Below, in pieces: positions 43,295 to 53,177 of a stretch of DNA of 64,000 nt (position 1 is its first letter; each line of letters begins with the position of its first letter). This DNA is from Brumimicrobium sp041655765 (GTDB lineage Bacteria; Bacteroidota; Bacteroidia; Flavobacteriales_D; Crocinitomicaceae): assembly GCA_041655765.1 (NCBI GenBank), contig JBBAEU010000001.1, forward strand, positions 1-64,000, given 5' to 3'. Under the pieces are notes generated by a model. It saw only the letters and a list, made by a program, of their open reading frames with translations. It did no database searches and was not told the DNA's origin. Made by a program: the position numbers and the translations under genes.

Positions 43295-45604
43295 ATGAGC
43301 GTATTTCTATTGGCTACAACAGTTTCGTTTTTATTTGCATTATTCCTGTTTGTTTTAGGGGATAAAACATTTAAACGAATAACCTGGGTTGCAGCATTGC
43401 TTCCAATTTCTCTGCTCATTTATTTTTCAAGTTTTACCAAATCAATTATGGATGGTGAAATCTTTGATTTTTCCTATACTTGGGTTCCGTCGTTGGGGAT
43501 TAATTTAGATTTCCGATTAGACGGCTTGGCTTTACTATTTGCCTTGCTGATAACAGGAATTGGAAGCATTGTGTTTTTATATTCTACTCAGTATTTAAAA
43601 ACACATCCCAAAATTTTGCGATTTTTTGCGTTTCTTTCCTTCTTTATGGGAGCAATGATTGGTGTTGTAACAGCCAATAATATCCTGACACTCTTTATTT
43701 TTTGGGAACTAACCAGTATCAGCTCTTTTTACCTGATTGGGTTTAATAACAAAGAGGAAGGCTCTCGAAAGGCAGCCATAACGGCACTAACCATTACAGG
43801 ACTTGGAGGATTAACCTTGTTGGCATTTGGAGTTTTAGCAGGAAGTTTAACAGGAACATATACCATATCAGAAATGTTAAACTCAACGGGCGTATTTGAA
43901 AATCACCCTTACACGGTTTATTTGATGATATTTTTGTTTTTGGCGGCGTTTACAAAGTCTGCCCAATTCCCATTTCATTTTTGGCTGAATGGTGCAATGA
44001 AAGCTCCAACACCGGTATCTACATACTTACACTCTGCAACCATGGTAAAGGCAGGAATTTATTTACTGTTGCGGTTTAGTCCACACTTTGAAGGAAATTC
44101 CAATTACTTTTTAATATTACTCATTGTTGGTGGTGTCACAATGCTTTATGCGGCAATTAATACTTTGTTTAAAACAGATTTAAAAGGAATTTTAGCTTAT
44201 TCTACGATTGGAGCTTTGGGAATTATCGTGTTTTTGATTGGAATAGGAACGAGCGCTTCTATTACTGCTGCCATTGTTTTTATTGTTACTCACGCATTGT
44301 ATAAAGCAAGTCTATTTCTGATTACAGGAACAATTGACTATCAAACAGGAACGCGAGATATAACTAAATTAGGAGGATTGAGAAAGACTTTATTTCCACT
44401 CTTTATTGCGGGTTCACTTGCCGCTTTGTCAAGTGCAGGTTTTCCTCCAACCATTGGGTTTGTAGGGAAGGATTTGATATACGAATCTACGCTTAGCGGA
44501 GGCATTTCTCCAGCATTTCTTACTACAATTGCACTGATAACCAATGTTTTTATGGTTTTTGCAGGATTTGTTGTCGGAGTTAGACCTTTCACAGGAAAAA
44601 AGCACGATTCAGTTGAAATTAAAACAAAAATGCCTATTTTACTATGGATTATGCCCATGATTTTGTCAGTGTTGAGCTTGTTCCTTGGGGTTTTTCCAAG
44701 TGTAGTCCAAAATCTATTTACACAACAAATTACTCCTTTATTAACAGGTGAAGAAAGTTTGCATTTAATATTGTGGCACGGATTTAATCTTATTTTGCTG
44801 TTGAGCGCAATCACATTAACGCTTGGAATATTACTTTATTTGATATGGAAACCAACTTATAAAAAGGAAAACGCATTAGCAAAGATAGAGTTTCTCTCTC
44901 CAAAGTCCATTTTTTTAACATTTTCAGATTGGTTCTTTTATTTATCCTATGGCTTAACACGATTATTTCAAAATGGATATTTGAGAAAATATGTTATGGT
45001 ATTACTCATAATGCTTACTATTGCTTTAGGATCACATATTATTTTAAACCTTAATGTTTCTAACGTATTGTTAGATATTAAGTCGTTGAGTGTTAGCGAA
45101 CTGGTTATGCTAATTCTTATCATTAGTTCAGTATTTCTTACATTATTTACTTCTTCTCGACTTACAGCTATAATCGGAATGAGTGTGATAGGCTACACAA
45201 TGTGTTTTATCTATATTTTTTATGGCGCTCCAGATTTGGCAATGACACAGTTTTCAATTGATACGTTAACCGTAATTCTTTTTGTTTTGGTAGTTTATAA
45301 ATTACCGAAATACTTAGATATGTCAAATAATAGAATAAGAATTAGAGATGGAGTTATTGCTGCATCATTTGGAACGTTTTTGGCCTTTACGATTATAGAA
45401 ATAATGAATGAAACGCCTGTAAAAGCAACGACTGATTTCTTTGCAGAAAATGCTTATCTTCTGGCAAAAGGTAAAAATGTGGTCAATGTGATTTTGGTCG
45501 ATTTTAGAGGATTTGATACCATGATTGAAATTACGGTTCTCTCTATTGCGGCGATTGGCGTATTTGGTCTATTAAAGTTATATTTAAAAAGTCATGAGAA
45601 ATAA
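43295..45604 (+). CDS. mrpA: Na+/H+ antiporter subunit MrpA
   Basis: 769 residues with about 20 membrane segments. The N-terminal ~550 are NuoL-like, with the ion-path Glu in FIFWELTSISSF and Lys-containing THALYKASLFLITG. The C-terminal ~200 (from about 590) match the MbhD/MbhE-like module fused to MrpA (YGAPDLAMTQFSIDTLTVILFVLVVYKLPKY). Mrp antiporters exchange Na+ for H+ across the inner membrane and support pH and salt tolerance. It is the first gene of a seven-gene operon. Confidence 0.95.
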   Translation: MSVFLLATTVSFLFALFLFVLGDKTFKRITWVAALLPISLLIYFSSFTKSIMDGEIFDFSYTWVPSLGINLDFRLDGLALLFALLITGIGSIVFLYSTQYLKTHPKILRFFAFLSFFMGAMIGVVTANNILTLFIFWELTSISSFYLIGFNNKEEGSRKAAITALTITGLGGLTLLAFGVLAGSLTGTYTISEMLNSTGVFENHPYTVYLMIFLFLAAFTKSAQFPFHFWLNGAMKAPTPVSTYLHSATMVKAGIYLLLRFSPHFEGNSNYFLILLIVGGVTMLYAAINTLFKTDLKGILAYSTIGALGIIVFLIGIGTSASITAAIVFIVTHALYKASLFLITGTIDYQTGTRDITKLGGLRKTLFPLFIAGSLAALSSAGFPPTIGFVGKDLIYESTLSGGISPAFLTTIALITNVFMVFAGFVVGVRPFTGKKHDSVEIKTKMPILLWIMPMILSVLSLFLGVFPSVVQNLFTQQITPLLTGEESLHLILWHGFNLILLLSAITLTLGILLYLIWKPTYKKENALAKIEFLSPKSIFLTFSDWFFYLSYGLTRLFQNGYLRKYVMVLLIMLTIALGSHIILNLNVSNVLLDIKSLSVSELVMLILIISSVFLTLFTSSRLTAIIGMSVIGYTMCFIYIFYGAPDLAMTQFSIDTLTVILFVLVVYKLPKYLDMSNNRIRIRDGVIAASFGTFLAFTIIEIMNETPVKATTDFFAENAYLLAKGKNVVNVILVDFRGFDTMIEITVLSIAAIGVFGLLKLYLKSHEK

Positions 45605-45616
45605 TACAAAAATATT

Positions 45617-46024
45617 ATGAAAAGTCTAATCTTTAGTACAGTATCCAAAACATTGCTCCCTTTGTTGATTTTGTTCTCCCTTTTTGTTTTATTGAGGGGA
45701 CATAATTTACCAGGAGGTGGTTTTGTTGGGGGATTAATTTCTTCCATCGCATTTGTACTACATTCTTTTGCAAATGGACTGGTTAATACAAAGAAAATCT
45801 TACGTTTACATCCAGGTTTTTTAATTCCTACAGGATTACTCATTTCTATATTAAGTGCTTTAGCTCCAACTATTTTTATTGGGCAACCACTTATGACAGG
45901 TATGTGGTTTGACTCACAATTATTCGGAACAATAGGAAGTTCTTTATTTTTTGATACAGGAGTTTACCTTGTTGTAGTTGGAATAGCATTAACTATTATT
46001 TTTACAATATCAGAAAGCGCTTAA
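45617..46024 (+). CDS. mrpB: Na+/H+ antiporter subunit MrpB
   Basis: 135 residues, four membrane helices, MnhB domain with LRGHNLPGGGFVGGLI near the start and GMWFDSQLFGTIGSSLFFDTGVYLVVVG in two parts towards the end. It is needed for a complete Mrp complex. It starts 12 bases after mrpA and 4 bases before mrpC. Confidence 0.93.
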   Translation: MKSLIFSTVSKTLLPLLILFSLFVLLRGHNLPGGGFVGGLISSIAFVLHSFANGLVNTKKILRLHPGFLIPTGLLISILSALAPTIFIGQPLMTGMWFDSQLFGTIGSSLFFDTGVYLVVVGIALTIIFTISESA

Positions 46025-46028
46025 AAAA

Positions 46029-46382
46029 ATGGAAGTACTTTTAGCAATAACAACAGGTATATTATACGCATCAGGAATTTATATGATTCTTCGACGAAGT
46101 TTAGTCAAATTAATCATCGGAATTGTTATTTTGGGAAATGGTGTGAATTTATTGATTTTTTTAATGGGAGGGCTCACAGAAGGAAGTCCAGCATTAATCG
46201 CTGATAGCGGAGAAATTTTAGAAGGTATTTATGCTGACCCTGTACCACAAGCACTAATATTAACTGCAATTGTAATTAGTTTTGGGCTTCAATCATTTGC
46301 GATTGTTTTAATTAAAAGAGCATACAAAGTATTAGGCACAGATGACACAGATAATCTTAACAAAACAGATAGCATAATATGA
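46029..46382 (+). CDS. mrpC: Na+/H+ antiporter subunit MrpC
   Basis: 117 residues with three membrane helices, similar to NuoK: SLVKLIIGIVILGNGVNLLIF, DPVPQALILTAIVISFG. The conserved Asp-Pro-x-Pro-Gln-Ala segment is intact. It overlaps mrpD by 4 bases. It is part of the core proton or sodium path of the complex. Confidence 0.94.
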   Translation: MEVLLAITTGILYASGIYMILRRSLVKLIIGIVILGNGVNLLIFLMGGLTEGSPALIADSGEILEGIYADPVPQALILTAIVISFGLQSFAIVLIKRAYKVLGTDDTDNLNKTDSII

Positions 46383-47890
46383 ATGAGCATTTAATAATGT
46401 ATCCGATTATCGTCCATTTAATCACTGCAATTCTTTTATTGTTTTTCTGGATGAAGCCAAGTTTCCAATATTACATCAGTGTTGTTGGTAGTGCGATTGG
46501 TATTATCATCAGTGCAATCTTATTTCAATATGTTTGGGCAAATGGGATTCAAAGCATCCAGCTTTCTAATTGGGAAGCACCGTTCGGTATTACCATGGTG
46601 GCTGATACACTTGCCGTAATTTTGGTGCTTTTGACAAATATTGTTGCCTTTGCTTTGTCTATTTTCTCTACTGAAAATATGGTTTCCTCTCGGGTGAAAT
46701 TTGGTTATCACGCTATCTTCCATTTTCTAATTATGGGATTATGTGGAGCTTTCTTAACGGGAGATTTATTTAGTCTTTATGTCTGGTTCGAAGTAATTAT
46801 AATTTCTTCTTTTGTTTTATTAACAATAGGTGGGCGAAAAGACCAAATAGAGGGAGCAATGAAATATTTTACATTGAATATGCTTGCTTCTATTATATTC
46901 TTGACTGGAATAGCGATGCTTTATGGTGTTGCAGGCTCACTGAATATGGCGGATTTGTCTCGAATAATACCAGAAATTGAAAACAGAGGAATTGTAAGGA
47001 CCATTTCTTTTATCTTTTTTGTCGGGTTTGGTGTGAAATCAGCAATTTTTCCACTTTATTTTTGGTTGCCAGCATCTTATCATACACCACCGACATCCGT
47101 ATCTGCTTTATTTGCAGGATTACTTACAAAAGTAGGCGTATATGCCATGATTCGGATTTTTACGCTGTTATTCCCTTTGGATGAAGTCAGTCAAGTTGTC
47201 TTTATGGTTATCGCAGGATTAACCATGTTTATTGGAGGGATAGGAGCATTGGTTCAAAAAGATATCCTAAAAACATTCTCTTATTTAATCATTTGTCACA
47301 TTGGATTTATGGTTGGAGGATTAAGTTTATTTACAGAAGTAGCTATTGCTGGAGCTGTTTTATATATGTTCCATGATATTCTTGTAAAATCTACTTTATT
47401 TATGACGGGAGGCGTATTATATCGTATTTTTGGTTTAACAAAACTCAGTAGAATGGGAGGATTGATGGATAGTCATCCAAAACTATCATTGCTCTTTGCT
47501 ATTCCGCTATTTGCAGTAGTTGGCGTTCCACCACTTTCAGGATTCTGGCCTAAAGTATCTTTGTTTTTTGCAAGTTATGTAAATGGAAACGTCTTTATAA
47601 CCATACTTTTTATTTTTGCGAGTTTAATAACATTGGTAATTGTTGCTAAAATCTGGAATGCTGTTTTTTCAAAGAAATACGAGAAGATTGAAAGAGATGA
47701 TTCATTCCGATACTTTAATGAGTTCAACTTTAAAGAAAAATTGTCGTATATTTTACCAATAATTATTTTGGTTGGTGTAACTTTATATTATAGTTTTTTT
47801 GCAGAAAACTTTCAAGTTGCAGCAGATCGAATTGCAAATGAATTGATAAGTACAGAGCAGTATTACAATGCTGTTTTCAAGTTAAATTAA
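46379..47890 (+). CDS. mrpD: Na+/H+ antiporter subunit MrpD
   Basis: 503 residues, about 14 membrane helices, homologous to NuoN/NuoM. Key charged residues are the Glu in LYVWFEVIIISSF and Lys residues in the middle helices (GVKSAIFPLYFWLP, FHDILVKSTLFMTGG). It starts inside the mrpC stop (4-base overlap) and is followed by mrpE after 7 bases. With MrpA it forms the antiporter module. Confidence 0.95.
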   Translation: MNEHLIMYPIIVHLITAILLLFFWMKPSFQYYISVVGSAIGIIISAILFQYVWANGIQSIQLSNWEAPFGITMVADTLAVILVLLTNIVAFALSIFSTENMVSSRVKFGYHAIFHFLIMGLCGAFLTGDLFSLYVWFEVIIISSFVLLTIGGRKDQIEGAMKYFTLNMLASIIFLTGIAMLYGVAGSLNMADLSRIIPEIENRGIVRTISFIFFVGFGVKSAIFPLYFWLPASYHTPPTSVSALFAGLLTKVGVYAMIRIFTLLFPLDEVSQVVFMVIAGLTMFIGGIGALVQKDILKTFSYLIICHIGFMVGGLSLFTEVAIAGAVLYMFHDILVKSTLFMTGGVLYRIFGLTKLSRMGGLMDSHPKLSLLFAIPLFAVVGVPPLSGFWPKVSLFFASYVNGNVFITILFIFASLITLVIVAKIWNAVFSKKYEKIERDDSFRYFNEFNFKEKLSYILPIIILVGVTLYYSFFAENFQVAADRIANELISTEQYYNAVFKLN

Positions 47891-47897
47891 TAATAAA

Positions 47898-48374
47898 ATG
47901 AGAGTACAGTTTCTATTAAATGTATTACTTACAATTGTTTGGGTGTTTTTGACAGGAGTATTCAGTGCGTATAATTTTTGGGCTGGTTTTATTCTGAGTT
48001 ACCTCGTGCTTTGGCTAATTAGTGATAATGAAAAAAGCAAGAAATATTTTGTTATTGTACCACGTATCTTAGGATTTGTTTTTTACTTTATTTTTCAACT
48101 AATTAAGGCAAATATACAGGTCGCATCTGATGTTATTTTACCAAAAATTAGATTGGAACCAGGAATTATTAGGTATCCGCTGGATGCAAAAACAGACTTG
48201 GAGATAACCATGCTTGCCAATGTGATTACATTGACGCCAGGTTCTTTTAGTTTGGATATTTCTGATGACAGAAAAGCTCTGTATATTCATGCTATGCATA
48301 TTGATACAAAAGAAAAGTTTATTCATGGAATTAAAAATGGATATGAAAAGCGAATTTTGAAAATTTTACGATGA
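47898..48374 (+). CDS. mrpE: Na+/H+ antiporter subunit MrpE
   Basis: 158 residues, with membrane helices in the N-terminal half and a soluble C-terminal domain (IRYPLDAKTDLEITMLANVITLTPGS, given here in part: ANVITLTPGSFSLD). This matches the MnhE family. It overlaps mrpF by 4 bases. Confidence 0.92.
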   Translation: MRVQFLLNVLLTIVWVFLTGVFSAYNFWAGFILSYLVLWLISDNEKSKKYFVIVPRILGFVFYFIFQLIKANIQVASDVILPKIRLEPGIIRYPLDAKTDLEITMLANVITLTPGSFSLDISDDRKALYIHAMHIDTKEKFIHGIKNGYEKRILKILR

Positions 48375-48646
48375 CACTAGAAGCGTATTTGACATATATT
48401 ATTTTACCGATATTGAGTTTAGCAGTTCTGCTAGTATTCATCCGTTTTCTATTAGGTCCAACCTTATCAGACCGTGTAATATCATTAGATTTATTAATAA
48501 CCATAGGTATTTCAATTATTGCTGTCTTCAGTATTATTTATAATATGCCATCGTTTTTGGATATTGCAATGATTTTCGCATTAATTGCCTTTCTGAGTAC
48601 AGTGGCTTTTGCATATTACCTAGAAAAAGGAAAGAGAAATGAATGA
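48371..48646 (+). CDS. mrpF: Na+/H+ antiporter subunit MrpF
   Basis: 91 residues with three membrane helices; the conserved part is LLGPTLSDRVISLDLL, in which the Asp residues are typical of MrpF. It overlaps mrpE by 4 and mrpG by 8 bases. Confidence 0.93.
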   Translation: MTLEAYLTYIILPILSLAVLLVFIRFLLGPTLSDRVISLDLLITIGISIIAVFSIIYNMPSFLDIAMIFALIAFLSTVAFAYYLEKGKRNE

Positions 48647-49052
48647 TATATTAATAATGATAATTGTTTCTTTTGGTGCGTTGTTTATATTACTTGCAGC
48701 GGTTGGTCTTCTCCGTATGTCGGATTTTTACCTAAGAATCTCAGTTACAACAAAAGCAGCAACATTGGGGGTTGGTTTAACACTTTTGGGGTTGGCGATG
48801 TACTTCACGAAAACCAACATAACAACAAATGTTTTTGCCATCATTATTTTTTTATTTCTTACTGCACCCATTAGTGCTCATGTTATTGGAAGGGCTTCAT
48901 ATTTTGTTGGTGTTCCTCTATGGAAGAAAACAAAAATTGATGAAATTAAAGGTAAATACGATAGCAGCACACATGATTTATTAAGTGGCTTTGAAACTGA
49001 AGAAGAACTCCAAGAGAAAGGCGACAAAAAAGAGAAACCTAATCAAGAGTAA
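48639..49052 (+). CDS. mrpG: Na+/H+ antiporter subunit MrpG
   Basis: 137 residues with three membrane helices (LLRMSDFYLRISVTTKAATLG is the family signature, given here in part: MSDFYLRISVTTKA) and a charged C-terminal tail rich in Glu and Lys. It is the last gene of the operon; no strong terminator follows before the convergent lipoprotein gene. Confidence 0.92.
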   Translation: MNDILIMIIVSFGALFILLAAVGLLRMSDFYLRISVTTKAATLGVGLTLLGLAMYFTKTNITTNVFAIIIFLFLTAPISAHVIGRASYFVGVPLWKKTKIDEIKGKYDSSTHDLLSGFETEEELQEKGDKKEKPNQE

Positions 49053-49120
49053 TAAAACACTAATTTTAAGCTCCTTAATGTCTCGAAGCAAAGTATGACT
49101 CTTTTCTACTTTTGTGAAAA

Positions 49121-49528
49121 TTAATGTACAACCAAAATATCCAAATCGTTTAATTTATACTTTAAAGTCTTTCCCTTTTCATTTTCAAAATGAATCACCG
49201 CATTATATTGTTCGCTTTCTTTTATGTTACGAACGACATTTTGATACAAAAGCCCGTCTTTGCCCGAAAAACCCTCAATCTCAAATTCTGAATACCTGTC
49301 CTTATTGAGTTTAAAAAACTTTAATTGCCATGCTTCAGTTAGTTTTGAATCTTTTGCTCGAAGAATTACAACAGCATAAATAGAATTTGCTGCTGGAGTG
49401 GGCGAGGGCATCTTGTTATTGTAGATTTTTACCTCACACATGTAGGTATCTCCGTTAAATTCAATCAATTTTGTTTCTTTACAACTTGTAAACATAACGA
49501 GTAATAAAATAAAAGTAATATTTTTCAT
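49121..49528 (-). CDS. Hypothetical lipoprotein
   Basis: 135 residues with a lipoprotein signal ending MFTSC (Cys16). The mature part is beta-rich (YMCEVKIYNNK, SIYAVVILRAKDS) and contains one more Cys. I recognise no family. It is placed 4 bases after the DUF4442 gene and probably belongs to the same transcript. Confidence 0.72.
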   Translation of the reverse strand: MKNITFILLLVMFTSCKETKLIEFNGDTYMCEVKIYNNKMPSPTPAANSIYAVVILRAKDSKLTEAWQLKFFKLNKDRYSEFEIEGFSGKDGLLYQNVVRNIKESEQYNAVIHFENEKGKTLKYKLNDLDILVVH

Positions 49529-49532
49529 AGCT

Positions 49533-50006
49533 TTAATTCTTTAATTTAACTGATATCTGCATTTCAAAGGTTGCAACAATTTCATTATCTTCGTTTTTTG
49601 CTACAACCTGTATCCAATCATTGATACGTTCCCCTGACTCCTTTGCTTTTTCAAATATTTCTTTCACTTTCAACCCTTCTTCTGATACAAACTGAACAGT
49701 TGACGTTGGTCGCTTTAAAAATTCGGTTTTCATTGCTTTAAATACAAAAGAAATTTTAGCTCTTGATAATTCTGCATAATAAAAAGAATGTAATCCTGCG
49801 GTAACATCTGCTCCCACAGCTAATGCCCCAAAATACATAGATTTTAAATGATTTTTTGTTCTTCTACGCAATCTCACATTGACTATGGCCACTTTATCAT
49901 CAAGGTGAATCAGTCTTGGACGAACATAGGCAATCATCGGAATTTTGAAAACTCCCATCATCCACAACATTTTGCGCATCTTTTTTAATTGTACTTTTGT
50001 ATCCAT
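49533..50006 (-). CDS. DUF4442 hotdog-fold protein
   Basis: 157 residues of the DUF4442 thioesterase-like family: VRPRLIHLDDKVAIVNVRLRR, then NHLKSMYFGALAVGADVTAGL (each given in part). The family has a hotdog fold and is thought to bind acyl thioesters, but the activity is not proven. Its ATG shares one base with the stop of the TPR gene (TAATG), a sign of coupled translation. Confidence 0.82.
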   Translation of the reverse strand: MDTKVQLKKMRKMLWMMGVFKIPMIAYVRPRLIHLDDKVAIVNVRLRRRTKNHLKSMYFGALAVGADVTAGLHSFYYAELSRAKISFVFKAMKTEFLKRPTSTVQFVSEEGLKVKEIFEKAKESGERINDWIQVVAKNEDNEIVATFEMQISVKLKN

Positions 50007-50824
50007 TATTCAATTTCTGTTAAAAGATCTTTTGCAGGTTCAAGATAATAACCTTCTTCTTTAATTATTCGCTTTAAAAAATGTCGTGACCCAATTAAGT
50101 TATCAATTTCATAATTTGCAAGCGCAGTAAACCACATTGCTTCTTCTCGAAAATTTCCGTATCCGATTGAATAAGATTTGTCGAAATAACCCACTGCTTG
50201 TTCAAATTCGCCCAAATTAAAAAAGCAAATCCCCGTGTAAAAGTTTGCATTTACATCATTAGGATAGTTCGATAGAATTACCATATATTTTTGCAATGCT
50301 TCCTTGTATTTTCTTGATAAAAATGAAAAAGTTGCAGATTCTATCAAGTCGTAATAAGTCGATTCAGATTCATTGTAAATGGACTGATTAACCAACGATT
50401 CTGTGTTAATCATTTGGTCTCGATAAGTTTTATAATCAACAATTTTAATTTTATTTAGATAAACTTCATCAGCAAAATGGAAAAGTACACCACCGCTATT
50501 TTTAGATGGATTTTCTTTGACGACTTTGTAAACGGTTATGGTATCGTTTATCACTTTGACGATGTTTTTACTATCAAAATCAGATTCATTAAAGTTGAAA
50601 TCGGATATATTTATTTGTTTTTCTTTATCAATTTCTTCTAAAGTATTGATAACATCGAGCGAATAAGGAGCTTGTTTAGTAATAATCTCAGCCTTAGTTT
50701 GGTCTTGATAAACCTTATTTCCATAGACAGTAAATAAAATCAAAACAGCAAAAACAAGTATTAAAACTAAGAAATTAATTAAGCGCTTAGTTTTTCCTTT
50801 CTTACTTTTTTTTTGCTCGTCCAT
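50006..50824 (-). CDS. Membrane-anchored TPR protein
   Basis: 272 residues: a Lys-rich start, one membrane helix (about 15-35), a linker, and tetratricopeptide repeats in the C-terminal third (YPNDVNANFYTGICFFNLGEF, then AVGYFDKSYSIGYGNFR in part). TPRs bind other proteins; the partner is unknown. It is 20 bases after rpe and one base overlaps DUF4442. Confidence 0.78.
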   Translation of the reverse strand: MDEQKKSKKGKTKRLINFLVLILVFAVLILFTVYGNKVYQDQTKAEIITKQAPYSLDVINTLEEIDKEKQINISDFNFNESDFDSKNIVKVINDTITVYKVVKENPSKNSGGVLFHFADEVYLNKIKIVDYKTYRDQMINTESLVNQSIYNESESTYYDLIESATFSFLSRKYKEALQKYMVILSNYPNDVNANFYTGICFFNLGEFEQAVGYFDKSYSIGYGNFREEAMWFTALANYEIDNLIGSRHFLKRIIKEEGYYLEPAKDLLTEIE

Positions 50825-50844
50825 GATTCTACATAATTTTAGGT

Positions 50845-51495
50845 CTATAAATTTTTAAGGTTTTGTATGGTTTTTGCAGGATTATCAGAGCCAAAAACAA
50901 AACTTCCAGCAACCAAGGCATCTGCACCAGCTTCAACGAGTTGCTTACCTGTTTCAAGGTTCACGCCTCCATCAACCTCAATCAAAGTTTTTGTGTTTAA
51001 CTCATTAATCAAACTTCTTAGTTCCTTCACTTTATCAATCGAATCAGTAATAAATTTTTGTCCTCCAAACCCAGGGTTTACTGACATAATCAACACCAAA
51101 TCAATCTCGTTTAAGATTCCTTTTAATAAAGAAACGGGAGTGTGTGGATTAATAGCAACACCTGTTTTCATACCTTTGTCTTTTATACTTTGCAAAGTAC
51201 GATGAAGGTGTGTGCAAACTTCGAAATGAACAGTCAATATTTCTGCACCAGCATTTTTAAAATCATCGATAAAATTATCTGGAGTAGCAATCATCAGATG
51301 AACATCCAAAGGCTTTGTAGCGTGTTTATGAATGGCTTTCATCACGGGCAATCCGAATGAAATGTTCGGTACAAATTGTCCGTCCATAATATCAATATGA
51401 ATCCAGTCAGCTTGACTTTTATTAAGCATTTTAATATCTCTTTCAAGATTGGCAAAATCTGCCGATAGTACTGATGGTGAAATAATTGTACTCAT
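50845..51495 (-). CDS. rpe: Ribulose-phosphate 3-epimerase
   Basis: A 216-residue TIM-barrel enzyme of the pentose phosphate pathway that interconverts ribulose-5-phosphate and xylulose-5-phosphate. Motifs are ISPSVLSADFANL, HIDIMDGQFVPNISFG (metal-binding His and Asp), DVHLMI, VNPGFGGQKF and EVDGGVN. Length is standard. It sits between TIGR02757 (16 bases) and the TPR gene. Confidence 0.97.
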   Translation of the reverse strand: MSTIISPSVLSADFANLERDIKMLNKSQADWIHIDIMDGQFVPNISFGLPVMKAIHKHATKPLDVHLMIATPDNFIDDFKNAGAEILTVHFEVCTHLHRTLQSIKDKGMKTGVAINPHTPVSLLKGILNEIDLVLIMSVNPGFGGQKFITDSIDKVKELRSLINELNTKTLIEVDGGVNLETGKQLVEAGADALVAGSFVFGSDNPAKTIQNLKNL

Positions 51496-51511
51496 AATTT
51501 AATTGAATTTA

Positions 51512-52432
51512 CTACTTTTTTTTAATTATTCCTAATCGTTGTCTAATTTCGTCTAATCTTCGTGGTTGTTTTGGAAGATTTTTTAATTTTTCTTGTTTTT
51601 CTCTTTCCTGTTTTGCTATTTCTCTGGCTTTGTCCATATATTTCTCCAGTTCATCCAATTCTCCCGTTATTCCAATACCGAAAAGAGCAAAATCAAATTT
51701 TGCAGGGTCGTTTGGGTCTAAATTCCGCAAATATTGCATCAACGCTTCCAATGCTTTCCAGTCATTTTGCTTTCTCTCTAAAATTCCAAGCGAACGAGCA
51801 ATTCGACTCGTGTGAATATCCAGCGGAATATACAATTCATAGCTTTTGATGTCTTTCCAAATACCAAAATCAACTCCGTTTGAGTCCTTCCGAACCATCC
51901 AACGTAAAAACATGTTTATTCGCTTGGCTGCTGAGCCTTTTTCAGGATTAGGAATGTGCTTTTCACTTCTTTTTTCGTGCGAAACACTTAGAAATTGATT
52001 TCTAAAATTAACAATGCGTTGCTTTATCCCAAATTCACCTTGATTTAAATAAAACCAAGATTCTAAAGATTCGTTTTTTGAGTAACATTCCCTCAATGCT
52101 CTTAAAAAGAAATCCAAATCAACTGTATTGAATGTGCGGTGGACAAATTCAGAATTAAAAACCATTCCATCTTCGTAATCTTTTACGTATTCATAAGGAG
52201 ATTCACCCATTATTTTGACTAATTTTTTCCCGCTGTTGATAATCGATTCTCGTTTCCCCCAAGAGATTGTCGCAACTAAAAAACCGATAATTTCTATATC
52301 TTTCTGATTCTTGAATTGTTTCGGAATAGAAATCGGGTCATTCTGAAAAAAACTAGGAGTGTTGTATTGTTCTGAGCGAACCATCAGCAGTTCATTGACT
52401 TCTGTGGGTTTAAGATTAAATGAATTTTCCAT
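51512..52432 (-). CDS. TIGR02757 family protein (DUF2400)
   Basis: 306 residues. Family signature segments visible are NDPISIPKQF, IIGFLVATISWGKRESII, NMFLRWMVRKDSNGVDFG and PLDIHTSRIARSLG. The family is widespread in Bacteroidetes and others; a DNA-glycosylase-like helical fold has been suggested, with no proven role. The start overlaps the end of the LolD-like ATPase by 17 bases, so translation is coupled. It ends in a basic helix. Confidence 0.88.
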   Translation of the reverse strand: MENSFNLKPTEVNELLMVRSEQYNTPSFFQNDPISIPKQFKNQKDIEIIGFLVATISWGKRESIINSGKKLVKIMGESPYEYVKDYEDGMVFNSEFVHRTFNTVDLDFFLRALRECYSKNESLESWFYLNQGEFGIKQRIVNFRNQFLSVSHEKRSEKHIPNPEKGSAAKRINMFLRWMVRKDSNGVDFGIWKDIKSYELYIPLDIHTSRIARSLGILERKQNDWKALEALMQYLRNLDPNDPAKFDFALFGIGITGELDELEKYMDKAREIAKQEREKQEKLKNLPKQPRRLDEIRQRLGIIKKK

Positions 52433-53066
52433 CGGCCATTACTAATTTTCTGTCGGAGATATCAGCTAAATGTTCGTTGTGTGTTACGATGATAAAAGTT
52501 TGTCCAAAATCTTCTCTTAATTGAAAAAATAACTGGTGCAGTTCCTCTGAGTTTTTCGTATCTAAATTACCAGAAGGCTCGTCAGCCAAAACAACTTTGG
52601 GTTGATTAATTAATGCTCTTGCTACGGCAACTCTTTGTTGTTCACCACCAGATAAAGCAGCAGGTTTATGCTCGTCCCTATTTTTTAAATTTAAAAAAGA
52701 AAACAGTTCTTTTGCACGTTTTTCCGCTTCTTGCTTCGATGTTCCTTTAATCAACGCTGGTAAAATTGCATTTTCTAAAGCTGAAAATTCAGGCAATAAT
52801 TGATGAAACTGAAAAACAAACCCAATTGCTTCATTTCTAAATCTTGAAAGCTCTTTTTGTGATAGTTTTTTAGGCTGAACCCCATCAATCTGATAACTTC
52901 CAGAATCATAGGTGTCTAAGGTTCCTAAAATATGAAGTAAAGTGGTTTTTCCCGCACCAGAGGAACCAACAATAGAGATTAATTCGCCTTTGTTAACAGT
53001 CATATTGATGCCTTTTAAGACCTCAACTTCTCCGAATCTTTTTGTTATGTTTTGAACTTCTATCAT
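52416..53066 (-). CDS. ABC transporter ATP-binding protein, LolD-like
   Basis: 216 residues with Walker A GSSGAGKTT, the lipoprotein-exporter-type signature LSGGEQQRVAVARAL, Walker B VVLADEPSGNLD and switch His in VTHNE. This is the LolD/MacB group, which extracts lipoproteins from the inner membrane or drives MacB-type transport. The permease (LolC/E-like) is not adjacent. It overlaps the TIGR02757 gene by 17 bases. Confidence 0.9.
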   Translation of the reverse strand: MIEVQNITKRFGEVEVLKGINMTVNKGELISIVGSSGAGKTTLLHILGTLDTYDSGSYQIDGVQPKKLSQKELSRFRNEAIGFVFQFHQLLPEFSALENAILPALIKGTSKQEAEKRAKELFSFLNLKNRDEHKPAALSGGEQQRVAVARALINQPKVVLADEPSGNLDTKNSEELHQLFFQLREDFGQTFIIVTHNEHLADISDRKLVMADGKFI

Positions 53067-53089
53067 TATCTCACGAATTTAATATTAAA

Positions 53090-53121
53090 TTTGGTTAAAT
53101 TCCTTATTTAAGTTAAATTTG
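53090..53121 (+). promoter_or_regulatory. Bacteroidetes-type promoter for the site-2 protease operon
   Basis: TTTG at 53090-53093, a 20-base spacer and TAAATTTG at 53114-53121 fit the -33/-7 consensus; the ATG is 57 bases downstream. Confidence 0.55.
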
Positions 53122-53177
53122 TTATTAATACATAAAAAAAATAAAAATGTAAATTACAAAAAAATAAATGCTATAGA

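Noticed and set aside
44341..44814. 157-codon minus-strand frame in mrpA
   Set aside because: Antisense shadow of a membrane-protein gene.
49107..49308. TACTTTTG element and GTG-started plus-strand frame behind mrpG
   Set aside because: No -33 element, and the frame is antisense to the lipoprotein gene at 49121; no protein features.
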